Source of the DNA: Puteibacter caeruleilacunae
GTDB taxonomy: Bacteria; Bacteroidota; Bacteroidia; Bacteroidales; Prolixibacteraceae
Length of the DNA: 64,000 nucleotides
Reading direction: 5' to 3'
Assembly (NCBI GenBank): GCA_005217565.1
Contig: SJCO01000002.1
Coordinates: 466,192 to 530,191, forward strand
The notes beneath the pieces are model-generated. The model made no database searches, was not told the origin of the DNA, and saw only the letters and a list, made by a program, of their open reading frames with translations. A program made the translations under genes and the position numbers. Every line of letters begins with the position of its first letter. The first letter of the stretch is position 1. Shown in pieces: positions 60,181 to 64,000 of this stretch.

Positions 60181-61590
60181 CTACTTTTCCTCTGTCTTAA
60201 AACCAGTAAAGCTCAGTCCTGTTGAATTCTCAATCACCACTGGAGCTTTCTCTGTTGCATGAACAGTAACATTCGTCATTGAGCACTTAGACGCATTTGC
60301 CATATAGATCCCGAATCTTCCGGATAACTCCATATTCTCAAAATGAATATCTTCAATCAACTGATCTTCGATCCCCTTCATATGCACCCCATATTTAGAT
60401 CCTTTTGAATGGATATTCTTAAAATGGAAATTACGGAATACCGGTTTCTTATCACTCTTTGGAGTAATAGAGCTTGCACCATAATGCATGTTCAATTTAA
60501 TGGCCTCATTCTTGATATTATTCATGGTAATATTCTCGAACCATATATTTTCAATAACACCTCCTCTTCCGATTCTTGACTTAATACGTAAGCCTCTATC
60601 AGTATTCGAAAAATTACAGTCGTGAGCATACACATGATTAACACCACCAGACATCTCACTGCCTATTACTACGCCACCATGACCATGTTCGGTTTCACAA
60701 TTCTTAATTACAATTCTTGTAGAAGGCTTTCCTACTCTCCAACCATCTTCATTCAATCCTGACTTGATCACGATACAATCATCCCCTGTAGAGAAATAAC
60801 AGTCATCAATCAACATCTTTTCACACGAATCAGGAATAATACCATCATTATTCGATCCTGTTGTAATCACCCGTATTTTTTGAGCAATTACATTGTGTCC
60901 ATATACCATATGAACAGTCCACATAGGCCCTGATGTCACTTCAAAATCCCTTAATAACACATTCTTACAACCAATAAACTGAATCAAAGCAGGTCGCAAC
61001 ATTGAACCATCAGGCATATCCAAACAGTTACGATCTTCGGGAGCAACATCATTCAATAACTGATCATACAGTATAGGTAAAGTCAAGTGTTGTTTCTTTT
61101 TCATGAACCACCATGTTGATCCATTACCATCAATTTTACCCTTACCTGTAATTGCCACATTCGTACAATTACGGGCATAAATAAGTGGATGATAATTCAT
61201 GCATTCAAATCCTTCCCAACGCGTAAATGTTGGCACTGCATATAGTTTTATGTCATTCAGAAAAGTAAGATTAGCCTCATCCTCCAAAAAAAGATTGACA
61301 TTACTCTTCATCTCCAAATAACTAGTCATCCATTTTCCATTAGGGATTACCACGGTACCACCACCAGCTTTATGACAAGCATCAATAGCCTTTTGAATGG
61401 CCTTCTGATTATTTGATTTTTGCTGTTTTGCCCCATAACGGACTATCGAAAATGTCTTCGAAGAAAATTGAGGGATGGCAAACTCTTCCACCCCCCAAGG
61501 TGTTTTCTCTTTAACTATTTCCGTTTTCTCTGCCTTTGTCCATACTGAGAAGGAACAACACAGAATCATCAAAAGAAAATAACACTTCAT
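60181..61590 (-). CDS. GH28 polygalacturonase-family enzyme, canonical motifs
   Basis: A 469-residue exported right-handed beta-helix enzyme (signal peptide 1-20, ending WTKA). All four GH28 signatures are present: GSNNDGIIPD (NxD), TGDDCIVIKSG (DD), GHGGVVIGSE (GHG) and DRGLRIKSRIGRGG (RIK). It is therefore the most classical polygalacturonase in the cluster and a likely endo- or exo-acting homogalacturonan hydrolase. It lies 19 bp after the next GH28 gene, in one transcript. Confidence 0.94.
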   Translation of the reverse strand: MKCYFLLMILCCSFSVWTKAEKTEIVKEKTPWGVEEFAIPQFSSKTFSIVRYGAKQQKSNNQKAIQKAIDACHKAGGGTVVIPNGKWMTSYLEMKSNVNLFLEDEANLTFLNDIKLYAVPTFTRWEGFECMNYHPLIYARNCTNVAITGKGKIDGNGSTWWFMKKKQHLTLPILYDQLLNDVAPEDRNCLDMPDGSMLRPALIQFIGCKNVLLRDFEVTSGPMWTVHMVYGHNVIAQKIRVITTGSNNDGIIPDSCEKMLIDDCYFSTGDDCIVIKSGLNEDGWRVGKPSTRIVIKNCETEHGHGGVVIGSEMSGGVNHVYAHDCNFSNTDRGLRIKSRIGRGGVIENIWFENITMNNIKNEAIKLNMHYGASSITPKSDKKPVFRNFHFKNIHSKGSKYGVHMKGIEDQLIEDIHFENMELSGRFGIYMANASKCSMTNVTVHATEKAPVVIENSTGLSFTGFKTEEK

Positions 61591-61609
61591 GATCTAAACT
61601 AAACTTGAT

Positions 61610-63079
61610 TTATAGCGCTTTCTTAAGCTCAATATTATTATCAATTTTCACATCACTACTGCGATGAGTTAAAGCAACAGGGACAGAATTCTTAGAGGTA
61701 GTTATCTGTGTAATTCGTCCTTGATTTACATCATCTAGCAACAAAACAGGACGAGGATCTTTTTCCTGGCTAACGAAAGAGATACCGTTCACTTGTACAT
61801 TGTTGGTATGGCGAATAAATAATCCACTACATGGCAGGTTCTTCCACATAGTAGGCTGAGGATAGCTACCAGCATTATTCTTCACTTCAGCCAATGAAGC
61901 TTTGTATTCTCCAGCTTTCAAACCACCTTTATTCACCAACATGATATTATTCAACATCACATTTTCAATGTTTCCACCGTCAATACCTGAGATAGAAGAA
62001 GCATAGTTACCTGTGTTATAAGCAACGATATTTGAGATGGTAATATTTCTCATTTGTCCTTGTGGAGGAGTTGGAGCCTCTTTAATGTGCTTACGTGCAC
62101 GATTTCCTAAGCGCAAATAAATTGCACAATCAGTACCTTCAATAGTCAGATTACTAACACTAACACCTTCCATGATACCTCCATCAACAATCTCTAACGA
62201 AAGGCCTGTAATACCAATCCATGAACCAGCATGTTTATGCTCCGAACGAGATGGTTTAATGGTACAGTTAGAGATACTTAAGTTACGAAAACCTCCTGTT
62301 GACTCAGTTCCACACTTAATCGCATTACAGAAACTACTCACCACACAATTGGTGATACTGATATCCTCACATGGTGCCATTCCTGTACTTTTCAAAGTAA
62401 TAGCATCGTCACTTGAATCAAAATGACTATCGCTAATTACCACACGGCGACAACCATCAACGTCAACAGCATCGTTATTTCTATTAGAGTGGTTCCAAAC
62501 AGTCTGATTGGTTAACAAAACATCTTCACAATCCAGGTAATGCTGATTCCAGATACCTGAATTTCTCAAGGTAACATCAGCTACTTTCACCTTCTTACAT
62601 GAAATAAAAAGAATGTTTCTTGGGCGACCATCTTTATCTCCACCTGCACACTCAGGACGAGATTTATGATATTTCCCTTGTCCGTCGATAGTCCCAGAAC
62701 CAGTAATGGCAATATTCTTTGCTCCTTCTGCATAGATCAACGAATACCAACCACCTATATCTTTCTGAGAACGATAAGCTGGACGTTTTTGACGTGGAAA
62801 ATCATTAGGATCAACACTGGCAAAAATAGTAGCACCATGTTCCAGGTGAAGCTCTACATTATCCAACAATGTTATTGTTCCTGTTTTATAATTACCGGCG
62901 GGTACAATTACGCGTCCTCCTCCATTGGCGTTACACGCAATAACTGCTTTATTAAAAGCTTCAGTACTTAATTTAGTGGTGTCATTCTTTGCACCATACT
63001 TTACAATGTTATATTCTGCGGCATTCATTGTCACCGCCAATAACATGAATAGTGAAAATAATACTTGACTAATTTTCAT
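61610..63079 (-). CDS. GH28-family protein, divergent (no GHG or RIK)
   Basis: A 489-residue exported beta-helix protein. The frame extends to a TTG at 63088, but ATG at 63079 starts the signal peptide (MKISQVLFSLFMLLAVTMNA). It has HSNRNNDAVDVDGC and SSDDAITLKSTG for the NxD and DD motifs, but the GHG position reads NAIKCGTESTGG and there is no R-x-K before the turn (GLSLEIVDGG). This is the pattern of a divergent GH28 branch seen in Bacteroidota pectin and rhamnogalacturonan clusters. Activity cannot be assigned. Confidence 0.9.
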   Translation of the reverse strand: MKISQVLFSLFMLLAVTMNAAEYNIVKYGAKNDTTKLSTEAFNKAVIACNANGGGRVIVPAGNYKTGTITLLDNVELHLEHGATIFASVDPNDFPRQKRPAYRSQKDIGGWYSLIYAEGAKNIAITGSGTIDGQGKYHKSRPECAGGDKDGRPRNILFISCKKVKVADVTLRNSGIWNQHYLDCEDVLLTNQTVWNHSNRNNDAVDVDGCRRVVISDSHFDSSDDAITLKSTGMAPCEDISITNCVVSSFCNAIKCGTESTGGFRNLSISNCTIKPSRSEHKHAGSWIGITGLSLEIVDGGIMEGVSVSNLTIEGTDCAIYLRLGNRARKHIKEAPTPPQGQMRNITISNIVAYNTGNYASSISGIDGGNIENVMLNNIMLVNKGGLKAGEYKASLAEVKNNAGSYPQPTMWKNLPCSGLFIRHTNNVQVNGISFVSQEKDPRPVLLLDDVNQGRITQITTSKNSVPVALTHRSSDVKIDNNIELKKAL

Positions 63080-63117
63080 TTCTCTCAATTATTTATTTGT
63101 GGTTTTAATTTCTTAAT

Positions 63118-64000
63118 CTAGGTTCTTGAGCGAGGTTTCTCACCCGATTCATCAGAATAATCACCGTTAAACTTCTCTCCTTCAATTTGAACATTCTTGA
63201 AGTTGATCTGCGTCGCATTGATCACCTTCACTGGATTAGCTCGCTTTTTAGGATTTAATTCTTTGATGGTAACATTCTCTAAATGCACACCTTTGATAGG
63301 CAACTTCGACCATCCTAAAATTTCAACACCTCCATTTTCGGCATAGTCAACCTCCATATCCTTCACGTATATATTTCTGAAAAGAGGATAATGCGTACTT
63401 ACCGTGTCCTGTTTCGCATAACAAGGATTTAATACAACAGCCATACTCGCTTTGTGAAGCTTCATATTACGGACATATATATTTTCAACCATTCCCCCTC
63501 TCTTTGGAGAACTCTTGATAAACAAACCATACTTCACATCCTGCACTCCAACATTATCCACGGCATATACGTTACGTACACTTCCTGCCACTTCGCTACC
63601 AATACATATCGCATGATGACCTTTCATAATACAGTTACGGACAACAACATTTTCAGTTGCTCCAAACATTTTGTTACCATGTATAAAAGGCGAATTTATC
63701 TTCTCGATTTCTGTTCCGCTGATATCAATACCTTCACGACCTTCCTTATTGCGGCCAGACTTTATTGCTACATTATCATCGTGATTATTAAACACACAAC
63801 GTTCAATCAACACATTATGGGTACTTTCAGGATCAACACCATCACTATTTTCAGCTTGTACATTGAAGATTACATTACGTACTGTAACATTTTCAGAAAA
63901 CACCGGATGAACAGTCCAGAAAGGCGTGTTAAACAATTGCACACCATCGATCAAAATATTCTTACACAAATAAAACTCCAACAGATATGGGCGGTAGAAA
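63118..64000 (-). CDS. GH28 polygalacturonase-family enzyme (partial, N-terminus outside window)
   Basis: The reading frame is open to the right edge: codons before the internal TTG at 63981 read FYRPYL and continue the protein. The visible about 293 residues carry ENSDGVDPEST (NxD), NHDDNVAIKSG (DD), GHHAICIGSE (GHG, here GHH) and YGLFIKSSPKRGG, where the RIK Arg is Phe, as in the GH28 at 53932-55329. The N-terminal third and signal peptide lie beyond the window. Last visible gene of the cluster, 38 bp before the next. Confidence 0.92.
   Translation of the reverse strand, partial: FYRPYLLEFYLCKNILIDGVQLFNTPFWTVHPVFSENVTVRNVIFNVQAENSDGVDPESTHNVLIERCVFNNHDDNVAIKSGRNKEGREGIDISGTEIEKINSPFIHGNKMFGATENVVVRNCIMKGHHAICIGSEVAGSVRNVYAVDNVGVQDVKYGLFIKSSPKRGGMVENIYVRNMKLHKASMAVVLNPCYAKQDTVSTHYPLFRNIYVKDMEVDYAENGGVEILGWSKLPIKGVHLENVTIKELNPKKRANPVKVINATQINFKNVQIEGEKFNGDYSDESGEKPRSRT

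Overview
The window comes from a low-GC member of the Bacteroidota, probably a free-living or marine Bacteroidales/Marinilabiliales-type organism. The evidence is two SusC/SusD pairs, FecR anti-sigma factors with STN-bearing SusC proteins, a one-protein hybrid two-component system, DUF4959/DUF5000/DUF4998 lipoproteins, GH97, an RRM RNA-binding protein, TAnnTTTG-type -7 promoter boxes, and several TTG/GTG starts with A-rich leaders. There is no rRNA, tRNA, CRISPR array or intact insertion sequence. Species assignment is not possible from this sequence alone.

Layout. 1-3790: a TetR-controlled efflux operon (tetR, tolC-like, HlyD-like adaptor, ABC ATPase running off the left edge) with three perfect TTAACCA-NN-TGGTTAA operators. 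3943-7190: family-4 uracil-DNA glycosylase, small membrane and zinc-ribbon proteins, and a PLP aminotransferase. 7194-9917: a large carboxypeptidase-regulatory-domain/beta-barrel receptor. 10027-18217: a SusD/SusC pair with its FecR and ECF sigma factor, interrupted by an orphan XRE antitoxin and a decayed toxin, followed by a Spy-like periplasmic protein. 18396-22543: lipoprotein, beta-barrel and DUF6515 genes, and a LytS/LytTR two-component pair. 22567-32279: a second SusCD system with two surface lipoproteins, FecR and an ECF sigma factor, but no degradative enzyme. 32500-40200: housekeeping genes (HAD phosphatase, uvrB, RRM protein, DNase I-like hydrolase), a candidate small RNA, and an unusual HEGMH/coiled-coil/beta-barrel protein. 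40206-46206: a complete biotin operon (bioB-A-F-G-C-D) preceded by an overlapping small ORF of unknown role. 46292-46628: an intergenic region full of short repeats. 46753-64000: a hybrid sensor/regulator and a convergent pectin-type polysaccharide utilization cluster with four GH28 enzymes, GH88, GH97, GH31, a PF05426/PL38-like lyase and an MFS sugar transporter. It continues off the right edge.

How the parts work together. Two regulatory circuits can be read directly from repeated promoter sequences. First, a 16-bp motif near TGTCGTTGGTTGAAAT, always as a pair with exactly 21-bp period and 26-27 bp upstream of a -7-like box, lies in front of the lytS-lytTR operon itself and of three envelope transcription units (receptor, lipoprotein, DUF6515+barrel). 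This looks like a self-regulated LytTR envelope regulon. Second, a bipartite ATACAG(A/G)T...CCC element recurs in front of the ECF sigma gene, its FecR gene and the Spy-like gene, and is probably the promoter recognised by that sigma factor. Both FecR-SusC intervals also carry the same hairpin. These regulatory calls are inferences from sequence repetition. Gene calls rest on recognisable motifs and family resemblance without database searches.
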